A stretch of 64,000 nucleotides of DNA, taken from the NCBI GenBank assembly GCA_009691845.1, contig SIAJ01000001.1, forward strand, positions 1 through 64,000, in the 5' to 3' direction. Numbering within the stretch: the first letter of the stretch is position 1; every line of letters begins with the position of its first letter. This DNA comes from Gemmataceae bacterium. GTDB taxonomy: Bacteria > Planctomycetota > Planctomycetia > Gemmatales > Gemmataceae. Shown here in pieces: positions 17,519 to 24,690 of this stretch. Position numbers and translations under genes: made by a program. The notes below the pieces were generated by a model, which worked only from the letters and a program-made list of their open reading frames with translations, did not search any database and was not told the DNA's origin.

Positions 17519-18295
17519 ATGGAATCACCGCAACCGTTCGACCCTCGCGAATTGCAAAAAAGAGATGCCGTGCTCCTGGAGGGATTGCGTGCCGCCCTCG
17601 CCGGCGAAGAGCATCGTTTGTACACGTCAGGCAAGTCCGAGGGGCTCTTCGCGGGCCGAACCGGACTGCACGGAGAGGCCGCGGAACTTGCGCTTCGCGA
17701 GGAACTGCTCGAACACGCCCGATCGGAGGCCAAGGGACGCTTTGAAGTCGAGTTCGTCCGCCTGACGCCTAAGGGGGTCGAGTATCTCTATCAGCACGAT
17801 TCGCCCCGGGCGATTCTCGGCCAGATGCGGACAATGCTTACGGTTGCCCAGTCCGGCATCCCGATGTGGCAGGACGAGATGCTCAAGTCGCTTGAACGAC
17901 TCGCCGGGCACATCACCGAGCAGATGGCCCGTCACCTGGATCAACTCGACGCATTGACCAAGCGAGTCGATGAGGCCCTGAGACGAAGCGAAGTGCCGAC
18001 CGTGATGAACGCATCGCTGCAGGCAGTGATTCCCTGGGGAGCCGACGCACTGGCGTATCTCGACCGACGAAAAGCCGGCGAGACAGGCGGCGCCTGCCCG
18101 TTGCCGGAATTATTCGCGGCCGTTCATCCGAAACACAACGATCTCACGCTACGTGAATTTCACGAGGGCCTGCAACGCCTCGCGGAGCATCGCGCCATCT
18201 CGCTGGCACCGTGGGCTGGCCCGGGTTCAATCCCACGTCCCGAGTATGCCATGATGGCGGAAGGAAAGTTGATGTATTTGGTGCTTCGCACATAG
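17519..18295 (+). CDS. Conserved-looking hypothetical protein with winged-helix-like ends
   Basis: The 258-residue product has no signal or membrane segment. Residues about 15-90 contain an Arg/Glu-rich helical part ending in RLTPKGVEYLYQHDSPR, which looks like the recognition helix and wing of a winged-helix domain. Residues 95-165 form a long helix of coiled-coil type, and 190-258 look like a second winged-helix unit (LPELFAAVHPKH, then LRLAEHRAISL-like strands). This could be a DNA-binding regulator, but no family is recognised. It starts 82 bases from the divergent trpS and ends inside a palindromic repeat. Confidence 0.6.
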   Translation: MESPQPFDPRELQKRDAVLLEGLRAALAGEEHRLYTSGKSEGLFAGRTGLHGEAAELALREELLEHARSEAKGRFEVEFVRLTPKGVEYLYQHDSPRAILGQMRTMLTVAQSGIPMWQDEMLKSLERLAGHITEQMARHLDQLDALTKRVDEALRRSEVPTVMNASLQAVIPWGADALAYLDRRKAGETGGACPLPELFAAVHPKHNDLTLREFHEGLQRLAEHRAISLAPWAGPGSIPRPEYAMMAEGKLMYLVLRT

Positions 18296-18386
18296 TAGTC
18301 GGCACACTCCGTGCCGACTGTCCCATCCGAGAACGCAGGCCGTCTTCGGGGCAATTTCAGTCCGCACACGGAGTGTGCGGACTACT
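18295..18386. repeat. Two linked hairpins, AGTCCGCACAC repeat family
   Basis: Hairpin one has a perfect 9-bp stem (AGTCGGCAC, 18297-18305 with 18311-18319). Hairpin two has a perfect 11-bp stem (AGTCCGCACAC, 18359-18369 with 18373-18383) and a GGA loop. The two hairpins are also inverted copies of each other. They lie between convergent genes ending at 18295 and 18386 and probably end both transcripts. Relatives occur at 62412-62448 and, degraded, at 30451-30473. Confidence 0.75.
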
Positions 18387-18985
18387 TAATCTCGTGTGCG
18401 TTTCCAGCGAATCATGCAGCCTCGGGCGGCCGTCTCCGTTTTCGCGGGTTTCTCGCCCTTCAGAAGTGCCTCGATGGCCGGCTCCAGGTATTTGTCTTTC
18501 ACATCCGGCGGATTTGTCTTGTCGTCAAGAGCCCCCATGTAGGCGATCCGACGCTCCTTGTTCAGCACGAAAAATTCAGGGGTGTACGTGGCACCGTAGT
18601 CCTTCGCCAGCTTCTGCGATTCGTCGTAAAGGTATTCGAACGGAAACTTCTTTTTCTCGGCCCGCTTCTTCATCGCGTCGAGCCGATCTTCCGGGATGGT
18701 GTTCACGTTAATCGCAACCAGAGCAACCTTGTCCTGGAATTTCTTGGCGAAGGCGATGATCCGGTCTTCGTATTCAATCGAACACGCACAGCTATTGCAG
18801 GTGAAAACCACCACGACGAATTCTTTGCTCGCATGATCCGCAAGAGCATGTTTCTTGCCATCCGTACCGGGCAATTCCTTCCAGGCCGGTGCGGCATCGC
18901 CAATCTTGAGGAGCTTGTTGAATTCGCCGGCGACCAGGAGAGTCGGCGTACAGACCACTAGCAGCAGAGCGGATCGCAACGTCAT
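18386..18985 (-). CDS. Exported thioredoxin-fold redoxin (AhpC/TSA-like)
   Basis: The 199-residue product has a signal peptide (about 1-19) and a thioredoxin-like domain beginning KIGDAAPAWKELPGTDGK. The active site is FTCNSCACS, giving Cys63-x-x-Cys66 plus Cys68. A cis-Pro loop (YTPEFFVLN) follows. Such proteins reduce disulfides or peroxides outside the cytoplasm. The family is seen in many planctomycete secreted redoxins. It ends in the palindromic repeat shared with the convergent neighbour and stands alone upstream. Confidence 0.88.
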   Translation of the reverse strand: MTLRSALLLVVCTPTLLVAGEFNKLLKIGDAAPAWKELPGTDGKKHALADHASKEFVVVVFTCNSCACSIEYEDRIIAFAKKFQDKVALVAINVNTIPEDRLDAMKKRAEKKKFPFEYLYDESQKLAKDYGATYTPEFFVLNKERRIAYMGALDDKTNPPDVKDKYLEPAIEALLKGEKPAKTETAARGCMIRWKRTRD

Positions 18986-19008
18986 GGGAGTACTCGAAAA
19001 GTTCCAAT

Positions 19009-19100
19009 CGTAGCCGCACTCGCAAGTATGCGGGCTTCCCGCGTGCTGGCAAACGCGGCTACGATATATGGATTCCAGCGTTCGGACGAACGCGGCTACG
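19009..19100. repeat. GTAGCCGC...GCGGCTAC inverted repeat, copy A plus a half copy
   Basis: CGTAGCCGCACT at 19009-19020 is answered by AACGCGGCTACG ending at 19063, with an inner GCGGGCTTCCCGC hairpin. A further right half (GAACGCGGCTACG) ends at 19100. It lies between divergent genes. Related copies are at 20534-20563, 47467-47536 and 58088-58158. Confidence 0.7.
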
Positions 19101-19231
19101 ATCAGGCGGGACTCTCCCGTTTTATTCCTTGGGATTCAGGCGTCAGCCCCTTTCGTCGTTGTTTTCCCGCACGAAGGCCAACTCCCCATACACTTGCTGA
19201 ACCCACCACGACTCCCTTCCCGGAGATTGAC

Positions 19232-20527
19232 ATGCTTAGAGTTCTTGCACCACTCGCCCTGGCGCTCGCTATCGTGCCCGTGACAATCGCGGCAGACCCT
19301 CCCAAGGGCTTCACGGCTTTATTTAACGGCAAGGACCTGAATGGCTGGCACGGCATGCCGCACTTCGATCCATATGCCCTCGACAAGGAAGCCGACAAGA
19401 GCAAGCTCATCGCCAAGTGGACCGAAGACGCGTTCAAGCACTGGAAGGCCGACGGCGGCGAACTGGTGAACGATGGCAACGGTGCTTACTTGACGACCGA
19501 CAAAGAGTACGGCGACATCGAATTCCTGATCGAATACAAGACGGTCGCCAAGGCCGACAGCGGCATCTACCTGCGGGCCACGCCGCAAATTCAGATTTGG
19601 GACACGACCAAGGAAGGCGGCAAATGGAATCTCGGGGCCGACAAAGGGAGCGGTGGTTTGTGGAATAATAGTGCCGGGGCACCAGGCAAAGACCCGTTCG
19701 TCCTGGCCGACAAGCCGTTCGGCGAATGGAATTCGTTTCGCATCATCCAGGTCGGCGAGCGCGTCACGGTGTATCTGAACGACAAACTCGTTGTCGACAT
19801 GGCCCGACTCGAAAACTTCTGGAACAAGAAGTTGCCGCTTCGCAAGACCAGCCCGATTCAACTGCAGACACATGGCGGCGAGATTCGCTGGCGGAACGTG
19901 TTCGTCCGCGAGATCCAGCCGGAGGAAGCGAACGAACTACTCCGCAAACGCAATGCATCGGGCTTTGTTGATCTGTTCAACGGCAAGGACCTGGCCGGTT
20001 GGGGCGGTAGCAAGGACGGTTTTGAGGCGAAGGATGGCACCCTCGTGAACAAGCCGGGCAAAGGCGGCAATCTCTTCACTGAAAGCGAGTACGACAACTT
20101 CACGGCACGTCTCGAATACAAGCTGCCCGATGGCGGCAACAACGGCCTGGCCATCCGCTATCCCGGGAAGGGACAGCCCTCTGCAGAGGCAATGTGCGAG
20201 ATTCAGGTGTTGCACAACGAGGCCAAAAAGCACGAGAAGATCGATCCTCGTCAGGCCAACGGCTCGATCTACGGCATGGTGGCGGCCCATCGAGGTTACG
20301 ATCGAAAGATTGGCGAGTGGAACCTGATGGTAGTGACGGTGAATGGCCCGAAGATCCTGGTCGAACTGAACGGCACACGCATCACGGACGGCGATGTCAG
20401 CAAGGTGACCGAGTTCATGGGGGGGAGCAAGCACCCCGGGAAGGATCGCACCAAGGGCTACTTCGGCTTTGCAGGTCACGGCGATCCGGTGGCGTTCCGG
20501 AACATTCAGATTCGACCGATCAAGTAG
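19232..20527 (+). CDS. Secreted protein with two DUF1080 (3-keto-disaccharide hydrolase) domains
   Basis: The 431-residue product has a signal peptide (MLRVLAPLALALAIVPVTIA) and two tandem DUF1080 domains, each beginning FxxLFNGKDLxGW (about residues 28 and 248) and ending with a beta strand RNxxIR/RNVFVR. The fold is a concanavalin-like beta sandwich. DUF1080 members act as 3-keto-glycoside hydrolases or bind glycans, and they are greatly expanded in planctomycetes. The start is the ATG at 19232, because the signal peptide begins there and the extension upstream overlaps the repeat at 19009-19100. It is a single gene, convergent with the PH-domain gene. Confidence 0.92.
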   Translation: MLRVLAPLALALAIVPVTIAADPPKGFTALFNGKDLNGWHGMPHFDPYALDKEADKSKLIAKWTEDAFKHWKADGGELVNDGNGAYLTTDKEYGDIEFLIEYKTVAKADSGIYLRATPQIQIWDTTKEGGKWNLGADKGSGGLWNNSAGAPGKDPFVLADKPFGEWNSFRIIQVGERVTVYLNDKLVVDMARLENFWNKKLPLRKTSPIQLQTHGGEIRWRNVFVREIQPEEANELLRKRNASGFVDLFNGKDLAGWGGSKDGFEAKDGTLVNKPGKGGNLFTESEYDNFTARLEYKLPDGGNNGLAIRYPGKGQPSAEAMCEIQVLHNEAKKHEKIDPRQANGSIYGMVAAHRGYDRKIGEWNLMVVTVNGPKILVELNGTRITDGDVSKVTEFMGGSKHPGKDRTKGYFGFAGHGDPVAFRNIQIRPIK

Positions 20528-20533
20528 GTTCTT

Positions 20534-20563
20534 CGTAGCCGCGTTCGCCAGAACGCGGCTACG
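20534..20563. terminator. Perfect GTAGCCGCGTTC palindrome, copy B (likely bidirectional terminator)
   Basis: The 13-bp arms CGTAGCCGCGTTC (20534-20546) and GAACGCGGCTACG (20551-20563) pair perfectly around GCCA. It sits between convergent stops at 20527 and 20559 and overlaps the latter stop codon. It is the most compact member of a four-copy family. Confidence 0.75.
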
Positions 20564-21050
20564 TTGTCTTCCCCGCAGCCTTCAGTATCGCTTCTGCAAA
20601 TCGTTCCGGCTGGAAGATGCCGCGAAGTCGCAGTGGGGCGCGTCCTTCACTGACGACCATCACCGAGCCGACCCCGAACAATCGCCGCAAGGCCGAAGCC
20701 CGGCAGGTCACGTTGGTAATCGAAGCCAAGGGGATCGGCGGCGTTGGACCATAGAGCATTCCGAAATCGCTATAGAGGGTCTTGGGCGTCAACCTGTAAA
20801 CAAAACTAGCCGACCGATACGTCCAGACGATTGCCATCCCGGCCCAACAGAAAAGTATCATCCAGAACGCTGCGAACGCGGCCCACTCGTCGTGCAGTTG
20901 CGTCCATTCGCTCAAGTATTCCGCGCCGAGCATGAGGGTAGCCGAAATCACGATGCCGATGACGATGCTCGGCAACGTCGCCCAGCCACTGTGACCGGAC
21001 CAATATAAGTCTGGCTCGGAGGGATCGACGGGTGATGGCTCGGCGAACAT
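20559..21050 (-). CDS. PH-domain (bPH2/DUF304) membrane protein
   Basis: The 163-residue product has two membrane helices (about 25-45 and 58-78). A bacterial PH-like domain of the YdbS/DUF304 type follows (about 80-160, with YRLTPKTLYSDFGMLY and the ITNVTCRASALRRLFG signature). Function is unknown; such proteins act in envelope stress or membrane organisation in some bacteria. I prefer the ATG at 21050 to the one at 21080, because AGAGG lies five bases ahead of it. The stop codon lies inside a palindromic terminator. Confidence 0.8.
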   Translation of the reverse strand: MFAEPSPVDPSEPDLYWSGHSGWATLPSIVIGIVISATLMLGAEYLSEWTQLHDEWAAFAAFWMILFCWAGMAIVWTYRSASFVYRLTPKTLYSDFGMLYGPTPPIPLASITNVTCRASALRRLFGVGSVMVVSEGRAPLRLRGIFQPERFAEAILKAAGKTT

Positions 21051-21480
21051 TCGTTCCTCTCGCGGCCAGTGAGTTCCCATTCAACATAACGATCGGATGA
21101 ATTGCCGCAACACTTCTCACTCCGCCATTTCTAGCGGTCGTGACGATCAACGGACCAACCGCTCAGTTCCGCCTCGGAACGACTGTCCCTACTGTTACCA
21201 TGCTCATCAGTCTTGTGACTTTTTTTTGCAAACGTGTTGTTGGGGGCACTTGGCATCCAACCGAGCCCATGTGTCGTAAGCATACTATCTGCAATGATTT
21301 GAGCTGATTCCTGTCGTGCCGAATGTGCGTTTCGCGACTGCCTTGACGCGCGGGACAGGGAGGCCGAGGAGAAACCGGCTGAAAATGGGGAGCCAGTTCC
21401 CTTCGCCGCTTCTCGCATGGCGTATGTTCTTCGCAGGCACTCTGCGATCACGATCGGTCGCCTCCTGGAGGGATGCGAAC
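21051..21480. other. Intergenic region upstream of csrA
   Basis: This 430-base gap separates the divergent PH-domain gene and csrA. A T8 run lies at about 21223-21231. No supported gene or clear promoter was identified. The last bases before csrA carry a good ribosome binding site (GGAGG, eight bases from the ATG). Confidence 0.4.
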
Positions 21481-21678
21481 ATGCTGGTACTCAGCCGGAA
21501 ACTCGGAGAGAAGATTTTCATAGGCGAAAACGTCTGCATCACGGTCGTGGATATCGACCGCGGTAAGATTCGCCTGGGAATCGAGGCACCAAGAGACGTG
21601 CCGATCTACCGGGAAGAACTACTCCCGTTGAACCATCCGCGTCCCGACGCGGTCCACCCAACCGCTGCCGCGTCCTGA
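21481..21678 (+). CDS. csrA: Carbon storage regulator CsrA
   Basis: The 65-residue product begins MLVLSRKLGEKIFIGENV and has the full RNA-binding core (RGKIRLGIEAPRDVPIYREEL). Leu4 and Arg residues near positions 6 and 44 that contact GGA in RNA leaders are present. CsrA is a homodimeric post-transcriptional regulator of carbon flow, motility and surface growth. The start is fixed by the family N-terminus and by GGAGG eight bases upstream; the longer frame from 21316 is not real. The tail after residue 50 (NHPRPDAVHP) is unrelated to E. coli CsrA. It appears monocistronic. Confidence 0.95.
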   Translation: MLVLSRKLGEKIFIGENVCITVVDIDRGKIRLGIEAPRDVPIYREELLPLNHPRPDAVHPTAAAS

Positions 21679-21731
21679 CGCCAGGCTGATCGGCACCGGA
21701 AGTCGTGCGACGAACAATCTGCTTCCCACAT

Positions 21732-21763
21732 CCGGGGGGCTGGCCGAAAGGCCAGTCCCCCGG
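21732..21763 (+). terminator. Stem-loop downstream of csrA
   Basis: A 14-bp stem (CCGGGGGGCTGGCC arm, one G-T pair) is closed by a GAAA tetraloop. It lies 54 bases after the csrA stop and has no long T run, so termination strength is uncertain. Confidence 0.55.
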
Positions 21764-21945
21764 TCGCGTTTGCCACCTCGAAGGTACTCCTCACATTCCG
21801 AGCCTGTGCAAGGAGCTTCGTGGCTCTAGGCCTCCTGGCCTGTAGCGATGTAATTCGTGTGGACTTGGCCGCTGGCCGGCCGGCACATGCAGCGTGTTGA
21901 GTACACTTCTTGTAGGCTGATGACATCCCTAACCTCGCGACGCGC

Positions 21946-22563
21946 ATGGTTCACGTTTCACAGCATCCGTTGGTCCGCCACAAGGTCGCACTGTTGCGAG
22001 ACGTGAATACGGCACCGTGCGATTTTCGCAACTTGGTTGGCGAGCTCGCGCAACTGCTGTTCTTCGAAGCAACGGCTGACCTGGAACTCACACGCATCAC
22101 AGTAAAGACACCGCTTGCCGAGTGTGCCGCGGACGTAATCTGGCAAAACGTCGGCATCGTGCCGATCCTTCGAGCCGGTCTTGGCATGGCGGAGGCCATG
22201 CTGCGCGTGCTGCCAAAAGCGTGCGTCTGGCACCTGGGTCTCTTTCGCGATCACTCCACGCACCAGCCGATCGCCTATTACAACAAGCTGCCGCCGGAAC
22301 CGAATATTGACGTGGGTTACGTGGTCGATCCGATGCTCGCGACCGGAGGTTCGGCGTCGGCCGCCGTGGCAATTCTGAAGAATTGGGGACTTAAGAAGAT
22401 CAGGTTCATCGGCCTGATTGCGGCTCCCGAAGGCGTGGCCGTCATGAGGGACGAGCATCCGGATGTGCCGATCTATCTAGCCGCCCTCGATTCGCATTTG
22501 GACGAAAACAAGTACATTGTTCCGGGTCTGGGAGACGCGGGCGATCGGCAATTCGGAACGTAA
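21946..22563 (+). CDS. upp: Uracil phosphoribosyltransferase
   Basis: The 205-residue product starts HPLVRHKVALLRD, typical of Upp. It contains the GIVPILRAGLGM loop, the PRPP-binding VVDPMLATGGSA motif, and the uracil-binding C-terminal YIVPGLGDAGDRQFGT. It makes UMP from uracil and PRPP in pyrimidine salvage. The length (205) is standard. The next gene starts two bases after its stop, so the two are probably co-transcribed. Confidence 0.97.
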   Translation: MVHVSQHPLVRHKVALLRDVNTAPCDFRNLVGELAQLLFFEATADLELTRITVKTPLAECAADVIWQNVGIVPILRAGLGMAEAMLRVLPKACVWHLGLFRDHSTHQPIAYYNKLPPEPNIDVGYVVDPMLATGGSASAAVAILKNWGLKKIRFIGLIAAPEGVAVMRDEHPDVPIYLAALDSHLDENKYIVPGLGDAGDRQFGT

Positions 22564-22565
22564 CC

Positions 22566-23120
22566 ATGACGCATCGTGAAGTTCTGGAAGTCCTGGCCGA
22601 GCACCGTGGCGACCGCGTTGTCCTCACGACCATGGGTTCGGTTGGCCTGTGGCCGACGATTTCGGATACGCCGCTCGACTATGCTTATTTGCCTTCAAGC
22701 ATGGGGCAGGGCATCGCGGTTGGATTGGGGCTCGCTCTGGCACAATCTCGTGGCGTCGTTGTTCTCTCCGGAGACGGTTCGCTGTTGATGAATCTCGGCT
22801 CGCTGGTTACGGTGGCCAATCATCCGGCGAACCTGACTGTGCTCCTCATCGACAACGGCTTATACGAAGTGACCGGCGGCCAGGAACCGGCTGGTGCGGG
22901 TCGGACCGATTTCGCGGGCCTCGCACGCGCGGCCGGGATTGGCCGCGTGTTCTCGTTCGCGAATCTGGACGACTGGCGAAAAGGAATCGGAGACGTGTTC
23001 GCAAGCAGTGAACCGACATTCGTCTGCCTGAAGGTTCAAGGCGAACGGGGCAAGAAGACGCCGCTACCACCGCGCCCGATGGCGGAGCAGATTCAACGCC
23101 TGCAATCGGCGATCGGCTGA
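22566..23120 (+). CDS. TPP-binding half enzyme (decarboxylase beta-subunit type)
   Basis: The 184-residue product is only the C-terminal, pyrophosphate-binding half of a thiamine-diphosphate enzyme. The motif GDGSLLMN, then DNG about 25 residues later, is the GDG-x(n)-N site that binds Mg and TPP. The family includes the beta subunits of sulfopyruvate decarboxylase (ComE) and phosphonopyruvate decarboxylase-like proteins. Those need a partner PYR-domain alpha subunit, which is not encoded nearby. It follows upp by two bases and shares its operon. The substrate is unknown. It may pair with an alpha subunit elsewhere, or act as a homodimer. Confidence 0.85.
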   Translation: MTHREVLEVLAEHRGDRVVLTTMGSVGLWPTISDTPLDYAYLPSSMGQGIAVGLGLALAQSRGVVVLSGDGSLLMNLGSLVTVANHPANLTVLLIDNGLYEVTGGQEPAGAGRTDFAGLARAAGIGRVFSFANLDDWRKGIGDVFASSEPTFVCLKVQGERGKKTPLPPRPMAEQIQRLQSAIG

Positions 23121-23222
23121 TAGAAAAAAACAAAAAGGTCGCAACTAGCTTCCCTTGACTCGTCCCCCCCCAAGAACCAGCTGTGTCTCCTTTGGTTTCT
23201 CCCGAAAACTTGGGGTACACCT

Positions 23223-23999
23223 GTGCAACCGTCTCACCAGGGCACAACGCGGTTCTCGAATCGCGTTGCCGATTACGTCCGGAGCCGACCGCGTTATCCG
23301 CAGGGCGTACTGGACATTCTGCGCTCCGAAGCGGGACTCACAACCAACATGGTGGTTGCCGACATTGGTTCCGGGACCGGCTTCTCCTCGGAGCCGTTTC
23401 TGCAGAACGGCAACATCGTCCACGGCGTGGAGCCCAACGCAGACATGCGTTCGGCGGCAGAAACCCTGTTGGCCAAGTATCCCGATTTCCGCAGTGTCAA
23501 CGGCACGGCGGAGGCGACGACGATGCCCGATCGCAGCATCGACCTCATTGTGGCTGGCCAGGCGTTTCACTGGTTCGACCAGGTGAAAACGTGTGAGGAG
23601 TTTCGTCGCATTCTTCGCGAGGATGGGCCAGTCGTCCTGATCTGGAACACGCTTCAAGAAGACGCGACGCCGTTCATGCGTGCGTATATGAGCCTGCTGC
23701 ATCAGTTCGGCACGGACTTCAAGGAAGTGGTCCACACGAACGTCGATCGAGGCCAGTTGCAAGCGTTTTACGGTGGAGACTTCGTGAAACGGATGCTGCC
23801 GAATGAGCAACGCTTCGACCGCGAGGGACTACGCTCGCGATTGCTTTCGAGTTCCTACACGCCGCCCGTGGGTCATCCGAACCACGAGCCGATGCTGCGT
23901 GAACTCGATCGAATCTTCGAGCAGAATCAGGAAGGAGGAGAAGTGCGAATGGAATATGCGACGGAGGTGTACGTGGGTCGATTGCAATCCATTCGATAA
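23223..23999 (+). CDS. Class I SAM-dependent methyltransferase
   Basis: The 258-residue product has a Rossmann methyltransferase core. Motif I is VADIGSGTGFSS (about 45-56), an acidic end to strand two lies at VEPNADM, and the UbiE/Trans-aconitate-type segment DLIVAGQAFHWFD follows. The C-terminal third is helical and would cap the substrate. The target (small molecule) cannot be named. The start at 23223 is GTG-like or leucine-rich and not certain, but the family starts near TTRFSNRVADYVRSRPRYP, which is included. It lies 102 bases after the TPP protein on the same strand. Confidence 0.88.
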   Translation: MQPSHQGTTRFSNRVADYVRSRPRYPQGVLDILRSEAGLTTNMVVADIGSGTGFSSEPFLQNGNIVHGVEPNADMRSAAETLLAKYPDFRSVNGTAEATTMPDRSIDLIVAGQAFHWFDQVKTCEEFRRILREDGPVVLIWNTLQEDATPFMRAYMSLLHQFGTDFKEVVHTNVDRGQLQAFYGGDFVKRMLPNEQRFDREGLRSRLLSSSYTPPVGHPNHEPMLRELDRIFEQNQEGGEVRMEYATEVYVGRLQSIR

Positions 24000-24022
24000 C
24001 GCTACTGGCGAGTGCCTGTTCT

Positions 24023-24313
24023 CTACATCCGATTGGCGATTACGATCTGTAGGTCCTTTCCCAATGCCTCGGCGTAGCGGGTGATAGTTGTTAATGTTGG
24101 ATTGGCTTGCGAATCGGTTTCTAGTCGCGACAGAGCTGATTTCGCGATACCTGTGCGGCCTTGAATCTCGGCCAAACTGAGCCCTTGTCGGGTTCGCACT
24201 TCCTTGAGGATCTGCATCACTTCCCGTAAGCGAGTGATCGAGAGGTCGTGAGCAGTTTTTTTTACGCTGGCCCTCGGCGACGATGTCGTCCTTCTCGGCA
24301 TCAATTTGAACAC
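24023..24313 (-). CDS. XRE-family antitoxin, N-terminus displaced by a frameshift
   Basis: The 96-residue open frame from GTG 24313 carries a helix-turn-helix of the XRE type (RTRQGLSLAEIQGRTGIAKS, then LSRLETDSQANPT) near its C-terminus. The first 15 residues (MFKLMPRRTTSS) do not look like the family. A better N-terminus (TEAEKARLSQLRVQIDAEKD) starts at TTG 24350 in another frame and would join at the A8 run on the minus strand (24263-24256) if one A were absent. So the antitoxin is either disrupted, slippage-dependent or misread. The toxin-like gene lies just upstream. Confidence 0.6.
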   Translation of the reverse strand: MFKLMPRRTTSSPRASVKKTAHDLSITRLREVMQILKEVRTRQGLSLAEIQGRTGIAKSALSRLETDSQANPTLTTITRYAEALGKDLQIVIANRM

Positions 24314-24612
24314 GCAATTGAGAAAGACGTGCCTTTTCGGCCTCTGTCAATGTTCGCTAGACTCGTTTGGAGAGACGCATGGCAACTTCTCGAAGTGTAG
24401 CCTTCGACCTCGAAAGCGGTGACTGGCAGAATACTGTCGTGATCGACTAGTTCGTAAACGCAAGCAAGGTATTTGCCGGTGCTGGTGTATCCAAAAGCAA
24501 TCGGCCGAGCGGACGTTGGGCTAACAACCTCTTCGAATTCTGCCTGCGTCACGCCATGCAATCGCAGATGTTCTTCAGTTTCCGGATCCCACAAGCAAAG
24601 GAACCAAGGCAT
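24301..24612 (-). CDS. Putative BrnT/DUF4258-like toxin
   Basis: The 103-residue frame from ATG 24612 (GGAG six bases ahead) begins MPWFLCLWDPETEEHLRLHG, followed by a VxYE core (LACVYELVDHDS) and PVTAFEV. This is the pattern of small BrnT-like RNase toxins (WDxxxxxHxxxHGV, then GR/YVVYE, then PITAYE). After EVEG the frame looks unlike the family and overlaps the antitoxin. A one-base shift would give a shorter end (ATLREVAMRLSKRV) stopping just before the antitoxin TTG. The activity is inferred from resemblance only. Confidence 0.5.
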   Translation of the reverse strand: MPWFLCLWDPETEEHLRLHGVTQAEFEEVVSPTSARPIAFGYTSTGKYLACVYELVDHDSILPVTAFEVEGYTSRSCHASLQTSLANIDRGRKGTSFSIACSN

Positions 24613-24690
24613 GTGCTTCTCCAGCCCTGTTCCATCATGAGTCAACATTGCCGCGAGATTCAAGTCGAAGTCACTTCTCAGACACGGAAT

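Noticed and set aside
18225-18250. A GGGTTCAATCCC segment resembling a tRNA T-arm
   Set aside because: It lies inside the gene at 17519-18295, and no acceptor, D or anticodon stems fit around it.
21131-21451. 106-residue minus ORF between the PH-domain gene and csrA
   Set aside because: Composition is random-like, there is no ribosome site, and it overlaps the csrA leader.
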